Shown here: piece by piece, positions 47,695 through 57,567 of the stretch
Layout of the letters: the number at the start of each line of letters is the position of its first letter
How positions within the stretch are numbered: position 1 is the first letter of the stretch
Assembly (NCBI RefSeq): GCF_014202115.1
Contig: NZ_JACHFW010000002.1
Span: 310,001-374,000, forward strand
Length of the DNA stretch: 64,000 nt
Direction: 5' to 3'
From: Catenibacillus scindens
Lineage (GTDB): Bacteria; Bacillota; Clostridia; Lachnospirales; Lachnospiraceae
The notes under the pieces: model-generated
Database searches by the model: none
The model's input: the letters and a program-made list of their open reading frames with translations, nothing else
Told to the model about the DNA's origin: nothing
Position numbers and translations under genes: made by a program

Positions 47695-48678
47695 TTATGT
47701 ATCCGCCTCCGGTTCACACCGCAGCAGGGCGGTACATGCGTCTTCAATGACTGCCTTCCCCTTTAACACATCCAGCCAATCCTGAGGGATTGACCCATAT
47801 CCATAAGTCAGGCCGGCCAGGCCGCCTGCCACAGCGGCGGTGGTATCCGTATCATCTCCCAGATTCACCGCTTTCAGCACACACTCCCGGTATGTGCCTG
47901 TATTCAAAAGACACCAGAGAGAGGCTGTCAGCGTATCTGCCACATAACCGCCGCTTCGTATCTCGTTCACCGGTTTTTCCATCAGGGTATCCACATTCTG
48001 GATATCGTCCCAAACAGGAATCGCCTCCTCAAAGGCCTCGTGACTCCTGTACCAACTGAGAGATTTTGTCACGCCATCCGAAACGGCAGTCTTGCAGTCC
48101 ATCCCTCCCAGCAGCCTTGCCGCGATATTCACATAGATCCCACAGGCAGACTGAGCGATACAATGGCGATGTGTCAGTCCGGACACTTTATGGATCAGTT
48201 CCATCGCTTTCTTAGATTGTGTCAGATCCATACCGTATCTCGGATAAAGAAAATATACTATCGGAAGTATCCGCATAAGAGATCCATTACCGTTTGTCGA
48301 AGCCTTATTGCCTCCGCACAGAACAGGAACCGTGCCCTCTCTGTATAGAAACAGGGCCTGAGCCACTGTATGTCCGCAGTCAAACCTCTCTCCCCATGGA
48401 GAATATTTTCCATTTTCAAACCATTCCAGAAACCGGTTCATAATATCGTGGGTGTGAACACCTCCCGTTTCCCCCATACTCTGCGCTAAGCAAAGGGTCA
48501 TGCTCCCGTCATCTGACCAGGTTCCCTCCGGCTGTCCATGGGTTCCTCCGCCCATCATTCCGTTCACAGGATTTAATTTCAGACGTTCTCTTCCGCGAAA
48601 TTCCACAGGAACCCCCAGTGCATCTCCTACGCATACCCCATAAATCCCGCTGCGTATCTGATACATTTTGTCCGTCAT
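47695..48678 (-). CDS. ADP-ribosylglycohydrolase family protein
   Basis: 327 residues of the DraG/ARH fold, which removes ADP-ribose from proteins, nucleic acids or small molecules using two magnesium ions. Metal motifs are TWSDDGSMTL near the N-terminus and NLGDDTDTTAAVAG near the C-terminus. ATG 48676-48678 follows GAGGAG. It lies 13 bp after the 2H phosphoesterase gene. The substrate is not evident; no ADP-ribosyltransferase was seen nearby. Confidence 0.9.
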   Translation of the reverse strand: MTDKMYQIRSGIYGVCVGDALGVPVEFRGRERLKLNPVNGMMGGGTHGQPEGTWSDDGSMTLCLAQSMGETGGVHTHDIMNRFLEWFENGKYSPWGERFDCGHTVAQALFLYREGTVPVLCGGNKASTNGNGSLMRILPIVYFLYPRYGMDLTQSKKAMELIHKVSGLTHRHCIAQSACGIYVNIAARLLGGMDCKTAVSDGVTKSLSWYRSHEAFEEAIPVWDDIQNVDTLMEKPVNEIRSGGYVADTLTASLWCLLNTGTYRECVLKAVNLGDDTDTTAAVAGGLAGLTYGYGSIPQDWLDVLKGKAVIEDACTALLRCEPEADT

Positions 48679-48691
48679 ACTTATACACTCC

Positions 48692-49417
48692 TCATATCTT
48701 TTGATATTCCTGTTCTTCGCCATAATGGTTCATGTCAGAAAAACATTGATAGACAAGGTTCTCATCTGTCAGGCAAAACTCCATATCTATACAGCGGTTT
48801 GCCTCAGAAAAAGCCTGCGCAAGAGCCTGCCTCTGCCCGTCGGAATAAACGCCGGGCCTAAAATATGCCACTGTAATATGCAGCGTCAGGGGATAACCGA
48901 GAAACACAACTTTCTGAAACTGTTCATACAACTCCATCAATCTGCGGCAGGACTCCTCGTCTGCCGGTTCCAGGCCCAAAACCACACTGGTATTGACCAT
49001 ATTAAACACGCTGACCGTCCGGACTCTGATGGGAAGCCCTTTTCCCTTCCCAATCTTTGTCCAAAGCTCCCCGACAGCCCTGCGGTTTCCCTCCATCTGT
49101 TCCGCAAGCCAGGGACTGCGCTCCCCATTGTTCAGGTCATGGAGCGTCACATGGAACGTAGAGCAGTCGATAGGCTCTGCCAGCATATCCTTGCATTGAC
49201 TATATAAAATATCCTGCAGCGCCTTCACCTGGGCTTTTACATGGCTGTCCACATGATATATTACAGTATCGCCATAAAAAGGCAGAAATTTTCCCTGACT
49301 GTCCACTTTATATTTCAGCCTCGGATTCGTCTCAAATGTTCCATCATGGGGCAGACTGTCCCTCATAAATCCCAATGTGCGCTGCCTGTACTGTTCCAGA
49401 TTCTCAATAACTGCCAT
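48692..49417 (-). CDS. 2H phosphoesterase-like protein
   Basis: 241 residues with two HxT motifs about 100 residues apart: FHVTLHDL and LHITVAYF. This is the signature of the 2H superfamily (LigT, cyclic phosphodiesterases), which act on 2',3'- or 1'',2''-cyclic phosphates of RNA ends and ADP-ribose. I cannot name the subfamily. It sits between a PHP phosphatase gene (33 bp) and an ADP-ribosylglycohydrolase gene (13 bp), all on one strand. Confidence 0.72.
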   Translation of the reverse strand: MAVIENLEQYRQRTLGFMRDSLPHDGTFETNPRLKYKVDSQGKFLPFYGDTVIYHVDSHVKAQVKALQDILYSQCKDMLAEPIDCSTFHVTLHDLNNGERSPWLAEQMEGNRRAVGELWTKIGKGKGLPIRVRTVSVFNMVNTSVVLGLEPADEESCRRLMELYEQFQKVVFLGYPLTLHITVAYFRPGVYSDGQRQALAQAFSEANRCIDMEFCLTDENLVYQCFSDMNHYGEEQEYQKI

Positions 49418-49450
49418 CCTTCTCTCCCTTCCGCCATACTTCTTTACACC

Positions 49451-50161
49451 TTATGAAGTAAGTAAATACTTCCGCGCATTTTCAAAAGCAACCGCATCCG
49501 CGTATTCTCCGGAGCAATGCTCATATAGATAACACAGTCCCTTCTCCACGCTGGGCGGCCGGTGATTCATACGATGGGTATCCGACCCAAGAAAAGATAC
49601 TTTTTCCTCCAGAAGAAGCTTTCTTGCTCTTTTAAAATCGCCTTCGTCATCTTTTTCCAGGCTGTAGGCGTTGATCTGCAGAAAACATCCCATATCCAGC
49701 ATTTTTTCCGTTGTTTTTCCATCATCAAGAAAAGGATAGCGTTCCATATGGGCAATAACCGGACGCCAGCCGGCTTTCCTCATCAAAAAAATGATCTGCA
49801 GCGCTTCCGAAGGCTGAATCCTGACGCTAAATTCTGTCAGAACATATCTCGTACCGTTCATTGACGGAAACCTTCCCGACTTTAAATGTTCCATGGTTTC
49901 GCCCATATGGGCGATATCACACCGGACTTCGCATCCCGGAAATATCTTTATTCCAAGAGGCAGTTTCTCAGTCTGCTCCTTCAGGCTCTGGTAATTCTTC
50001 CTTACACGTTCAGGGTCTGCCAAAAACGCCGAACTGTGAGGTGTTGTGAAGAATGTCCGTACTCCCTGCTGATAGGCCATAAATATCATGATTTCAGACA
50101 TCTCCAGACTAAACGAACCGTCGTCCACTTCCGGAATCAGGTGTGAATGAATATCTGTCAT
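49451..50161 (-). CDS. PHP-domain tyrosine phosphatase, CpsB/YwqE type
   Basis: 236 residues. Metal motifs of the PHP fold: MTDIHSHLIPEVDDG, TTPHSS, GCEVRCD, IAHMERYP and GSDTHRMNHR. Family members are manganese-dependent protein-tyrosine phosphatases that usually act on capsule-chain-length kinases, but no capsule genes are adjacent. I chose ATG 50159-50161 because it matches the usual family start and has AGGGAC upstream; the ATG at 50185 is too close to its own ribosome site. Confidence 0.85.
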   Translation of the reverse strand: MTDIHSHLIPEVDDGSFSLEMSEIMIFMAYQQGVRTFFTTPHSSAFLADPERVRKNYQSLKEQTEKLPLGIKIFPGCEVRCDIAHMGETMEHLKSGRFPSMNGTRYVLTEFSVRIQPSEALQIIFLMRKAGWRPVIAHMERYPFLDDGKTTEKMLDMGCFLQINAYSLEKDDEGDFKRARKLLLEEKVSFLGSDTHRMNHRPPSVEKGLCYLYEHCSGEYADAVAFENARKYLLTS

Positions 50162-50207
50162 ACAAATGTCCCTATATGCCGCCATCTTCCTTCTTCTTTC
50201 TTTATTT

Positions 50208-50224
50208 CCGCGGGCAGTGAACCA
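50208..50224 (+). repeat. Repeat family B, 17-bp end fragment
   Basis: CCGCGGGCAGTGAACCA, the same left-end sequence seen at 3787 and 51724. Only this end is present. Confidence 0.45.
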
Positions 50225-50241
50225 GGCGGACGCCAGGCTTA

Positions 50242-51075
50242 TTATTCTGTCACAGCGCTCTGACTGCTCTCATCTGTGCCGGTAACGTCGGCGCTTTCAT
50301 CGACGCTCTGGCCGGTTTCACCGGAAACACTCTCTCCAGTCCCGCTCTGGGCCGACTCTGACATCTCTCCCTCGGTCAGGCTTTCCACAAATGATTTTAC
50401 CTGAGAGTCCTGGGTCATGGCCTGAGTCAGTTTTTCGCTGGTGGATGTGTACAGTTCCCGGATATCCGAATCCGACATACGTTCGTTAATGTACTTTTGT
50501 ATTTCGGTACTGTACACATAGTCTGCGGCTGAAGAACTGTACTCTCCGGGGTAAATGTAATAGCTTCCGTCATCTTTCTGCATCACATATATATAACTGA
50601 TGTTGGGGATTAAAGTTTCTATGCCGTCAATCTTTAGATCATCATAGATAAATACCACCTTGGATGACTCATCCATGCCTTCCTTAATATAACAGGCTGT
50701 ATTTTCATAGGCTGTAATGATCTGGGCCGTGGCTGTAATCACATCACTGTTGAGAATCTGGTCCGTGTTATAGAGCGTTTTTAAAGTTTCAATATCCGCC
50801 TGAACAAATGCGGTGCGGTAGCGGGCTACAAGATCTTCAATCTGAGTCTGAACCTGCTCATCTGACAACTGGGGGACTGTATCATCCTGGCCGCTTTCGG
50901 CCGTGCCGCCGGTCTCCTGGCTGCTCTGGGCCGAGGTGTCTGTATTTGTATCACCATTTCCTGAAAAATTTACGATCAAAGCCGCAATGACAGCAACAAC
51001 AACGATCAAAGCTAAAATCATCATTATGATCTTCTTATGTTCCCCCGATGCAAAATTTGGCACTGTGGTTTTCAT
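50242..51075 (-). CDS. Membrane-anchored extracytoplasmic protein, NTF2-like
   Basis: 277 residues from ATG 51073-51075, behind AAAGGAGAAAC. One N-terminal membrane segment (IIMMILALIVVVAVIAALIV), a Ser/Thr/Gly-rich linker, a folded region of about 130 residues that resembles NTF2-like/DUF4878 proteins (QIEDLVARYRTAFVQADIE, YYIYPGEYS), and an acidic Ser/Gly-rich tail. Similar proteins are common and uncharacterised in Lachnospiraceae. No lipobox. Confidence 0.65.
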   Translation of the reverse strand: MKTTVPNFASGEHKKIIMMILALIVVVAVIAALIVNFSGNGDTNTDTSAQSSQETGGTAESGQDDTVPQLSDEQVQTQIEDLVARYRTAFVQADIETLKTLYNTDQILNSDVITATAQIITAYENTACYIKEGMDESSKVVFIYDDLKIDGIETLIPNISYIYVMQKDDGSYYIYPGEYSSSAADYVYSTEIQKYINERMSDSDIRELYTSTSEKLTQAMTQDSQVKSFVESLTEGEMSESAQSGTGESVSGETGQSVDESADVTGTDESSQSAVTE

Positions 51076-51265
51076 AAACGTTTCTCCTTTGCTGATAATT
51101 GCAATTTTTACCACATATATTGTACCAAAAAACCACTTAAAAAGCAATATCCATTCATTTTCCCCACTTCGACACCACTTTTGCATAAAAAAAGTCCATT
51201 TTTGATCCTCCGAATCATTTTTTCACAGTTTGCGCGGTACATACACCGGCCTGGCTGTTACTGTT

Positions 51266-51439
51266 GTAACTATTCAGCCATGCCTCTCGGATTCCCGCAG
51301 CTAACGCTGCTTTACCGCCGCTTACGCGGCTGAATCCTCGATTATGGCTAAACGCCATATGTCTGGTTTAATAAAAAATCCTCTGCAAGTAAACTTGCGC
51401 CGTATTTTTATTAAACTAGCCGCATGGCTGAATAGTTAC
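51266..51439. mobile_element. IS66-like MITE, copy 2 (174 bp)
   Basis: GTAACTATTCAGCCATGC at the left and GCATGGCTGAATAGTTAC at the right: an 18-bp perfect inverted repeat. The core is almost identical to copy 1, differing mostly near the left end. The flanks TTACTGTT and TGACAATT match at only 5 of 8 bases, so the target duplication has decayed or is absent. It lies just upstream of the tRNA-Arg promoter. Confidence 0.82.
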
Positions 51440-51463
51440 TGACAATTTTTTTAAAATCAGGCA

Positions 51464-51492
51464 TTGCATTTTTCAAAAAAATGATGTATACT
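51464..51492 (+). promoter_or_regulatory. Promoter of tRNA-Arg
   Basis: TTGCAT, 17 bp, TATACT. Confidence 0.65.
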
Positions 51493-51498
51493 ACTCAG

Positions 51499-51570
51499 GT
51501 ACCTGTAGCTCAGTGGATAGAGCACTGGCCTCCGGAGCCAGGTGCGAGGGTTCGATTCCCTTCAGGTACA
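51499..51570 (+). tRNA. tRNA-Arg (anticodon CCG)
   Basis: 72 bases. Acceptor GTACCTG with CAGGTAC; anticodon stem CTGGC / GCCAG with loop CTCCGGA, reading CGG; T-arm GGGTTCGATTCCC. CCA not encoded. Confidence 0.94.
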
Positions 51571-51573
51571 TTT

Positions 51574-51608
51574 CGCCGATTCCGCTGGAATCGGCTTTTT
51601 TCTTTTTC
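51574..51608 (+). terminator. Terminator of tRNA-Arg
   Basis: Stem GCCGATTCC / GGAATCGGC with loop GCT, then TTTTTTCTTTTT. Confidence 0.92.
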
Positions 51609-51723
51609 ACAGATCACATATACAAAAACCGCTCCTCCCCAAATCACTCCAGGAAGAAGCGGAAAGTATGGCCGGGGCGTTCCTCCCCAGATAGAGAAAA
51701 CTGCGCCCAAGATTTTTTTATTC

Positions 51724-51898
51724 CTGCGGGCAGTGAACCAAGTGTTCGTGTGCGCGCCCGCGCGTCCATTTATCGGTGCTAAACGTGTGCCGATGGAACA
51801 CGTTTAGCACCGACCGCAGCGGAGAGTACCAAATTTTTGCGGCTTACGCTAAACTAACTATTTCCATGTCCCTCAGCTCGCTGCGGGGTAATTGACTT
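51724..51898 (+). repeat. Repeat family B, long copy with 16-bp-stem hairpin
   Basis: Begins CTGCGGGCAGTGAACCAAG and ends GCTCGCTGCGGGGTAATTGACTT, matching both ends of the copy at 3787-3849. Inside is a perfect hairpin: TCGGTGCTAAACGTGT (51773-51788) with ACACGTTTAGCACCGA (51798-51813). It abuts the stop codon of the PPK2-type gene. The preceding 51609-51723 shows no gene. Confidence 0.5.
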
Positions 51899-53382
51899 TA
51901 TTTCAGCCGTTCTTCAAGGGCCTCCACAACCGTTTCCAGCACCTTCACTCTGGCATAATATTTACAGTTGCCCTCTACAATGACCCATGGGGCATAACTA
52001 GTGGATGTACGGATGATCATCTCATTCACTGCCTCCTCATACTGAGGCCATTTTTCCCTGTTTCTCCAGTCCTCGTCAGTAATCTTCCACTGTTTCTCCG
52101 GATTTTCCATGCGCTCCTTAAATCGTCGCTCCTGCTCGTCCTGATCAATGTGCATCCAGAATTTAATAACCACGGCCCCGGCATTATACAGGTGTTCTTC
52201 CATCTGGTTGATCTCCTTGTAGGCTCTGTGCCACTCTGCCGATGTGCAGAAACCTTCGATCCGCTCCACCATCACCCGGCCATACCAGGTACGGTCAAAG
52301 ATAGCAATATGACCGGCCTTTGGCATATTGTTCCAGAACCGCCATAAATAGTGGTGAGACTTCTCAATATCATTGGGTGAGGCGGTGGGGATTACTTCAT
52401 ACCCCCTGGGGTCCAGCTCCGCCGTCAGCCTTTTTATAGCTCCACCTTTTCCCCCGGCGTCCCAGCCCTCAAAAGCGAGGACAACAGGCACACGTCTGCG
52501 GTACAACTCGCTGTGGAGTACAGACAGCCTCTTTTGGAGATGATTCAGCTTTTTCTTATACTCATCTTTAGTAAAACTCTTTGTAAGATCCACGCCATCC
52601 AGCACCGATGTGGTAAATTCCGGCGATGGGGCATAAGCCTCATAGTCATCCTGCCCGCTGTCAGGGGATTTAACGTTTTTAATCTTCGCTTTTAAGGCGT
52701 TGACTACTGTAGAAATAATCTTTGCCGCCGCGAAATCTTTGTGAGTAGCTTCCACGATGGTCCATGGTGCAAAGGCTGTATCTGTCTTTTCAAGCATATC
52801 CTCATAGACGCCCACATATTCATCATATTGTTTGTTATGCTTCCAGTCTTCACCGGTCACCCGCCAGCGGGTTTCCTCCGACGCCTCCAGCTTTTCAAAA
52901 CGCTTTTTCTGCTCTTTTTTGGAAATATGAAGGAAAAATTTAATGATCAGCGTCCCGTCCACAGACAATTGTTCCTCAAAAGAGACGATTTCATTGTAAG
53001 CGCTCATAAGCTGCTCTTTATTCACACGGCCATCAATCCGGTCCTTCAGTACCCGGTTATACCAGCTCCGGTCAAAAACATGGATACGTCCCTTTGCCGG
53101 AGTCTTTGTCCAAAAGCGCCACAGGAAAGGCCGCATGGCCTCCTCCTCATTTTCTTTTTGGATGGTAAATACCTTAAATCCTCTTGGATCCATAGGATGG
53201 ATCAGCCGGTTGATCAGCGTCCCTTTGCCGGAGGCGCCCCAGCCCTCAAAAATGATCATCACCGGGATATTGCACGCTTTTGCCTCCCTCTGAAGACTGG
53301 CAAGCTCGCTGTCCAGCCTGTCCAAAAGCTCCTTGGACTCCTTTTTGTCCAGATTTTTCGTCAGATCAATTCGCTCTAACAT
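51898..53382 (-). CDS. pap: Two-domain PPK2 polyphosphate:AMP phosphotransferase
   Basis: 494 residues with two tandem PPK2 domains. Walker A loops are EGWGASGKG (domain 1) and EGWDAGGKGG (domain 2); lid/Walker B motifs are FDRSWYNRV and FDRTWYGRV. This double arrangement is that of the class II enzymes that make ADP from AMP and polyphosphate. Catalytic glycines and aspartates look intact in the second domain; domain 1 has GAS in place of DAA/DAG, as expected for the non-catalytic half. Monocistronic. Confidence 0.9.
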   Translation of the reverse strand: MLERIDLTKNLDKKESKELLDRLDSELASLQREAKACNIPVMIIFEGWGASGKGTLINRLIHPMDPRGFKVFTIQKENEEEAMRPFLWRFWTKTPAKGRIHVFDRSWYNRVLKDRIDGRVNKEQLMSAYNEIVSFEEQLSVDGTLIIKFFLHISKKEQKKRFEKLEASEETRWRVTGEDWKHNKQYDEYVGVYEDMLEKTDTAFAPWTIVEATHKDFAAAKIISTVVNALKAKIKNVKSPDSGQDDYEAYAPSPEFTTSVLDGVDLTKSFTKDEYKKKLNHLQKRLSVLHSELYRRRVPVVLAFEGWDAGGKGGAIKRLTAELDPRGYEVIPTASPNDIEKSHHYLWRFWNNMPKAGHIAIFDRTWYGRVMVERIEGFCTSAEWHRAYKEINQMEEHLYNAGAVVIKFWMHIDQDEQERRFKERMENPEKQWKITDEDWRNREKWPQYEEAVNEMIIRTSTSYAPWVIVEGNCKYYARVKVLETVVEALEERLK

Positions 53383-53399
53383 AATAACTCCTCCTACAT

Positions 53400-53509
53400 C
53401 TATTTTTGTAACGATTCAGTCCATGCATCTCGTATTCTCGCAGCTAACACAGCTTTACGCCGTATACGCGGCCAAATCCCCAATTGTGGCTGAATAGTTA
53501 CCTGTTTTT
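53400..53509. mobile_element. IS66-like MITE, degenerate copy (94 bp)
   Basis: Element 53408-53501: GTAACGATTCAG at the left, GGCTGAATAGTTAC at the right, with GCAGCTAACACAGCTTTACG inside recalling the core of copies 1 and 2. Flanks CTATTTTT and CTGTTTTT match at 7 of 8 bases, again an 8-bp duplication. About half of the core is deleted. Confidence 0.72.
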
Positions 53510-53645
53510 TGTTAAATTTTTCCCCGATTCACAAAAAATGAAACACAAAATACTTCTCTTTTTACCCATCAATCATATAGACGCACTAACAGTTGGTCTG
53601 CCTCCATATCCGACGGCTGAACTGTTATCATTATATTACAACTTA

Positions 53646-53704
53646 TAGTAAAAGAAAAGCCCTGCATATCTGAAAAGTTTAACACTTATCAGATATGCAG
53701 GGCT
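53646..53704 (-). terminator. Terminator of rny
   Basis: Perfect 16-bp stem AGCCCTGCATATCTGA / TCAGATATGCAGGGCT, followed on the minus strand by TTTTCTTTTA. Confidence 0.9.
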
Positions 53705-53720
53705 ATATGATTGTCAGCTT

Positions 53721-55274
53721 TTATTTTGCATAATCAACAACTCGCGACTCTCTTATAACATTCACCTTAACCTGTCCCGGATATTCCATCTCTTCTTCAA
53801 TACTTTTTGAAATATCGTGGGCCAGAAGGATCATATCGTCATCGCTGACTTGTTCAGGTACAACCATAATCCGAATCTCTCTCCCCGCCTGTATAGCAAA
53901 AGATTTATCCACGCCTTTAAAGTTATTGGCAATATCTTCTAATTGTTTTAATCTGTTAGTATATGTTTCCAGAGTTTCTCTGCGCGCACCTGGACGAGCG
54001 GCAGAAATAGTATCCGCTGCCTGAACGATACACGCGATCAGCGACGTTGGCTCCGTATCTCCATGGTGTGATTCCACCGCATTGATAACGATGGGGGATT
54101 CTTTGTACTTACGACACAGATCCACACCGATCTGAATGTGTGACCCTTCCATCTCATGATCCACGGACTTGCCGATATCATGGAGCAGGCCGGCACGCTT
54201 TGCCATGCGAACATCAACGCCAATCTCAGCGGCCAGAAGGCCGGAAAGATGAGCCACCTCAATAGAATGTTTCAGGGCGTTCTGACCATAGCTTGTACGG
54301 AATTTCATTTTTCCAAGGAGCCTTACCAGCTCCGGATGAATACCGTGGATGCCGACTTCCAGTGTCGCCGCCTCTCCTTCTTCCCGGATCATTGTCTCAA
54401 CTTCTTTTTGAGCTTTTTCAACCATCTCTTCAATGCGAGCCGGATGAATACGCCCATCGACAATGAGTTTTTCCAGAGCGATCCGGGCCACTTCCCTGCG
54501 GATCGGATCAAAGCTGGATAAAATAACCGCCTCAGGTGTGTCATCAATAATCAGGTCAACACCTGTCATCGTCTCAAGAGTGCGGATATTCCGTCCCTCC
54601 CGGCCAATAATGCGGCCTTTCATCTCATCGTTAGGAAGAGGCACAACAGAAATCGTTGTCTCCGCTACATGGTCAGCGGCACACTTTTGAATGGCTGTGA
54701 CAACGTATTCTTTCGCCTTTTTTGACGCTTCCTCTTTCGCCTTGTTTTCAAGGTCCTTGACTAACATAGCCGTTTCATGTTTTACTTCGTCTTCAACAGT
54801 TTTTAAAAGATATTCTTTTGCTTGTTCGGAGGTTAAACCTGAGATTCTCTCTAATTCCTGTACCCTTTGTTCGTTAAGCGCTTCCACTTCCTGACGCATC
54901 TTGTTCAGCCGGTCTTCTCTTGAAGCTAACTGGCTCTCCTTCTTTTCAAGGGAATCGGCCTTACGATCCAATGCTTCTTCTTTTCCGAGGACACGCTTTT
55001 CGTACTTCTGCAATTCTGCTCTGCGTTCTCTGCTCTCCCGTTCCAGCTCATTTTTATTCTTCAGAGCTTCTTCTTTAACTTCAAGCAGGCCTTCGCGCTT
55101 CTTTGTCTCCGCTGTCTTCATGGCCTCATCAATAATCTCACGGGCCTTCTCCTCAGCGGTGCCAATTTTGCTCTCAACAACTTTCTTTCTATAAGAAATT
55201 GCCACATTCCAGGCAATCAGCGCAGTAATAATCACAAAAACGATAATCACTGGTATCGCTACATATAACGGCAC
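53721..55274 (-). CDS. rny: Ribonuclease Y
   Basis: Membrane-anchored endoribonuclease that starts mRNA decay. 517 residues: N-terminal membrane segment ([20 protein letters not shown]), long coiled coil (residues 30-190, Lys/Glu-rich), KH domain ([20 protein letters not shown]) and HD domain with the metal pair in [15 protein letters not shown]. Full length. It lies downstream of recX–recA but has its own spacing of 130 bp. Confidence 0.96.
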   Translation of the reverse strand: MPLYVAIPVIIVFVIITALIAWNVAISYRKKVVESKIGTAEEKAREIIDEAMKTAETKKREGLLEVKEEALKNKNELERESRERRAELQKYEKRVLGKEEALDRKADSLEKKESQLASREDRLNKMRQEVEALNEQRVQELERISGLTSEQAKEYLLKTVEDEVKHETAMLVKDLENKAKEEASKKAKEYVVTAIQKCAADHVAETTISVVPLPNDEMKGRIIGREGRNIRTLETMTGVDLIIDDTPEAVILSSFDPIRREVARIALEKLIVDGRIHPARIEEMVEKAQKEVETMIREEGEAATLEVGIHGIHPELVRLLGKMKFRTSYGQNALKHSIEVAHLSGLLAAEIGVDVRMAKRAGLLHDIGKSVDHEMEGSHIQIGVDLCRKYKESPIVINAVESHHGDTEPTSLIACIVQAADTISAARPGARRETLETYTNRLKQLEDIANNFKGVDKSFAIQAGREIRIMVVPEQVSDDDMILLAHDISKSIEEEMEYPGQVKVNVIRESRVVDYAK

Positions 55275-55406
55275 AAGAGCACCTCCTTATTTAGTTTTCA
55301 TTGTACAGATATACAACATATAAATTTTATACTTTTTTTAATATTATGTCAAGTAGCATATCAATTATTTTTAGACATAGTAACTAAAAACGACTGTCAA
55401 TATATA

Positions 55407-56027
55407 TTAAATACTGTCAAATTCCTTGATAACACTGAGGACATCTCCGTATTGATAACCTTTGCGAAGGAAATAATTAAGAATCTTCCGGCGTTTTTCA
55501 GGCGTCAGATCCGTCTCTCCACTGAACTTTCCAGTGTAAAGGCGGCGGATATTTTCCAGATCACTATCCTCCCATTCTTCCAGGCAAGTCTCAACAATCT
55601 GGGGATCAATCCCCTTCGCCGCCAGTGTCTGGGCAACCATTTTACGGCTTTTTCCAGTTGAATGATATAAGAGATAATTTCGGGCATACCGCTCATCATC
55701 AATATAATGGTAAGATTGTACATAATCCAAAGCTTTATGAACAGCCTCTTTGGGGAATCCCTGAAGCGTCAGCCGCTCATAAAGCTCCCGCCATGTATAG
55801 TCTCTTCGCTCCAGCATAGACAGGGCTTTCTCTTTGGCAGGCCTTAAAATACAGGTCTCATAAAGGCGGGCGTAGTCTTCCTCTGAAAGTTCACGTCCCT
55901 CATACAGTTCCAGTGTCTCTGCCTGTGATGCCGGCATCACCCATGACACCTCGTCGTCAACAGTCACCCGGACCTTTGTCCGGTTCACAGACTCCATCCG
56001 GGTGACTATCATAAAATTACTGCTCAT
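55407..56027 (-). CDS. recX: Regulatory protein RecX
   Basis: 206 residues; binds RecA filaments and limits their activity. Typical helical repeats: [34 protein letters not shown] and [18 protein letters not shown]. The ATG 56025-56027 overlaps the recA stop region by 11 bp; a second ATG at 56012 is possible, and neither has a strong ribosome site, suggesting coupling to recA translation. Confidence 0.9.
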   Translation of the reverse strand: MSSNFMIVTRMESVNRTKVRVTVDDEVSWVMPASQAETLELYEGRELSEEDYARLYETCILRPAKEKALSMLERRDYTWRELYERLTLQGFPKEAVHKALDYVQSYHYIDDERYARNYLLYHSTGKSRKMVAQTLAAKGIDPQIVETCLEEWEDSDLENIRRLYTGKFSGETDLTPEKRRKILNYFLRKGYQYGDVLSVIKEFDSI

Positions 56028-57117
56028 CGCTGTCCATCAGAGGAAACAGTGTGCCATCCTCGCCCTCCTCAGGCTCTGCCGCTGACGGCTGAGTGGATGG
56101 TGCCAGACCAAAATGCTCGCGGACTTTATTCTCAACCTCGTCAAGAATCTGAGGATGCTCGGCAAGATACTGCTTGGTATTCTCCCGACCCTGGCCGATC
56201 TTTGCGTCCTTATAGGAGTACCATGCGCCACTCTTTACAACGATTCCTACATTAGCAGCAAGATCCAGCACATCCCCTTCTCTGGAGATACCCTTTCCGA
56301 ACATAATATCAAATTCTGCCTCCTTAAACGGCGGGGCGATCTTATTCTTAACAACCTTAATGCGGGCCCGGTTGCCGACGATCTCACCGCCCATCTTAAG
56401 TGATTCAATCCGGCGAATATCCAGGCGGATGGAAGCGTAGAATTTCAATGCCCGGCCTCCGGTGGTCGTCTCAGGGCTTCCGAACATAACACCAACTTTC
56501 TCACGGAGCTGGTTAATAAAGACAACGATACAGTTAGACTTGCTGATGACGGCTGTCAGCTTTCTCAGTGCCTGGGACATCAGCCTGGCCTGAAGGCCTA
56601 CATGACTGTCGCCCATATCGCCGTCGATCTCCGCTTTGGGAACAAGAGCGGCCACAGAGTCCACAACAACAATGTCCACAGCACCGGAGCGTACCATGGT
56701 CTCTGTAATCTCCAGCGCCTGTTCCCCATTATCCGGCTGTGAAATATAAAGGTTATCAATATCTACGCCGATATTCCGGGCGTAAGCCGGATCCAAGGCA
56801 TGTTCCGCGTCAATAAATCCCGCGATACCGCCCCTCTTCTGAACTTCCGCGATCATATGTAAAGTAACTGTCGTCTTACCGGAAGATTCCGGACCGTAAA
56901 TCTCTATAATTCTTCCCCTGGGGATACCTCCAAGGCCCAAAGCCAGATCCAGGCTCAAAGCTCCTGTGGGCACAGTCTCCACATCCATGGAAGTTCCCTT
57001 ATCTCCCAGCTTCATTATGGAACCTTTACCGTACTGCTTCTCAATCTGAGCCAGCGCCGCGTCCAGCGCCTTCATCTTTTCACTTTTATCCAAAGTCTTC
57101 TCATTCTTTTCTGCCAT
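56017..57117 (-). CDS. recA: Recombinase RecA
   Basis: Strand exchange and SOS co-protease. 366 residues: Walker [11 protein letters not shown], Walker [13 protein letters not shown], and the L2 loop region [17 protein letters not shown]. The C-terminus is acidic ([18 protein letters not shown]). ATG 57115-57117 follows AAGGAAG. A consensus promoter and a DinR/LexA box lie upstream. Confidence 0.98.
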   Translation of the reverse strand: MAEKNEKTLDKSEKMKALDAALAQIEKQYGKGSIMKLGDKGTSMDVETVPTGALSLDLALGLGGIPRGRIIEIYGPESSGKTTVTLHMIAEVQKRGGIAGFIDAEHALDPAYARNIGVDIDNLYISQPDNGEQALEITETMVRSGAVDIVVVDSVAALVPKAEIDGDMGDSHVGLQARLMSQALRKLTAVISKSNCIVVFINQLREKVGVMFGSPETTTGGRALKFYASIRLDIRRIESLKMGGEIVGNRARIKVVKNKIAPPFKEAEFDIMFGKGISREGDVLDLAANVGIVVKSGAWYSYKDAKIGQGRENTKQYLAEHPQILDEVENKVREHFGLAPSTQPSAAEPEEGEDGTLFPLMDSDEQ

Positions 57118-57255
57118 GATCCAATCTTCCTTTTCTTTATTTTTTTGTGAGACAGGCGACAAAAGGTCATAAATTTTCATGCTTGCATGAAAAGCATGAC
57201 CTTTTGACCCTGGCATCATATAATTTGACATCTAAAATATATCCGGCAGCAGCGC

Positions 57256-57267
57256 GAACATTTGTTC
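57256..57267. promoter_or_regulatory. LexA (DinR) box of recA
   Basis: GAACATTTGTTC, within CGAACATTTGTTCT, matching the Gram-positive consensus CGAACRNRYGTTYC closely. It covers about +5 to +16 of the predicted transcript, so recA is SOS-controlled. Confidence 0.88.
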
Positions 57268-57278
57268 TTTTCAAAGTT

Positions 57279-57307
57279 ATTTTAATAGATTCTTTCCCGC
57301 TTGTCAA
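57279..57307 (-). promoter_or_regulatory. Promoter of recA
   Basis: Minus strand TTGACA, 17 bp, TAAAAT, directly upstream of the LexA box. Confidence 0.8.
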
Positions 57308-57494
57308 TACATCATTATTATACTGTCGGCAGAAAATCCTGTAAACCGGTTTTTTCCGGGAAAATCCGACATTCTCATACTTTATCGTCAGCGAATCCGC
57401 AAAATGCTCTTTTATACGACTGTAAAAAACTGATTCTGTCGATGTGTTTTTTGTATCCAGAACTCGGCAAGGCTGACTTTACTTCTTCCACACA

Positions 57495-57532
57495 AACAAA
57501 AAGAATCCTGCTTTTCAGGATTCCTTTTCAAT
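57495..57532 (-). terminator. Terminator of the zinc-ribbon membrane protein gene
   Basis: Stem AAAGAATCCTG / CAGGATTCCTTT, followed on the minus strand by CTTTTTGTTT. The remaining 57310-57494 shows nothing else. Confidence 0.8.
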
Positions 57533-57567
57533 ACTCTGTTGTTTAACGCCTCACGCCTGGCAGGGGC

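Larger units (their letters stand above)
53383..53720. other. Intergenic region with MITE remnants
   Basis: No gene. Contains the degenerate MITE (53400-53509), a 40-bp piece ending GGCTGAACTGTTATC (53588-53627) that resembles a lone MITE end, and the rny terminator. Confidence 0.6.
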
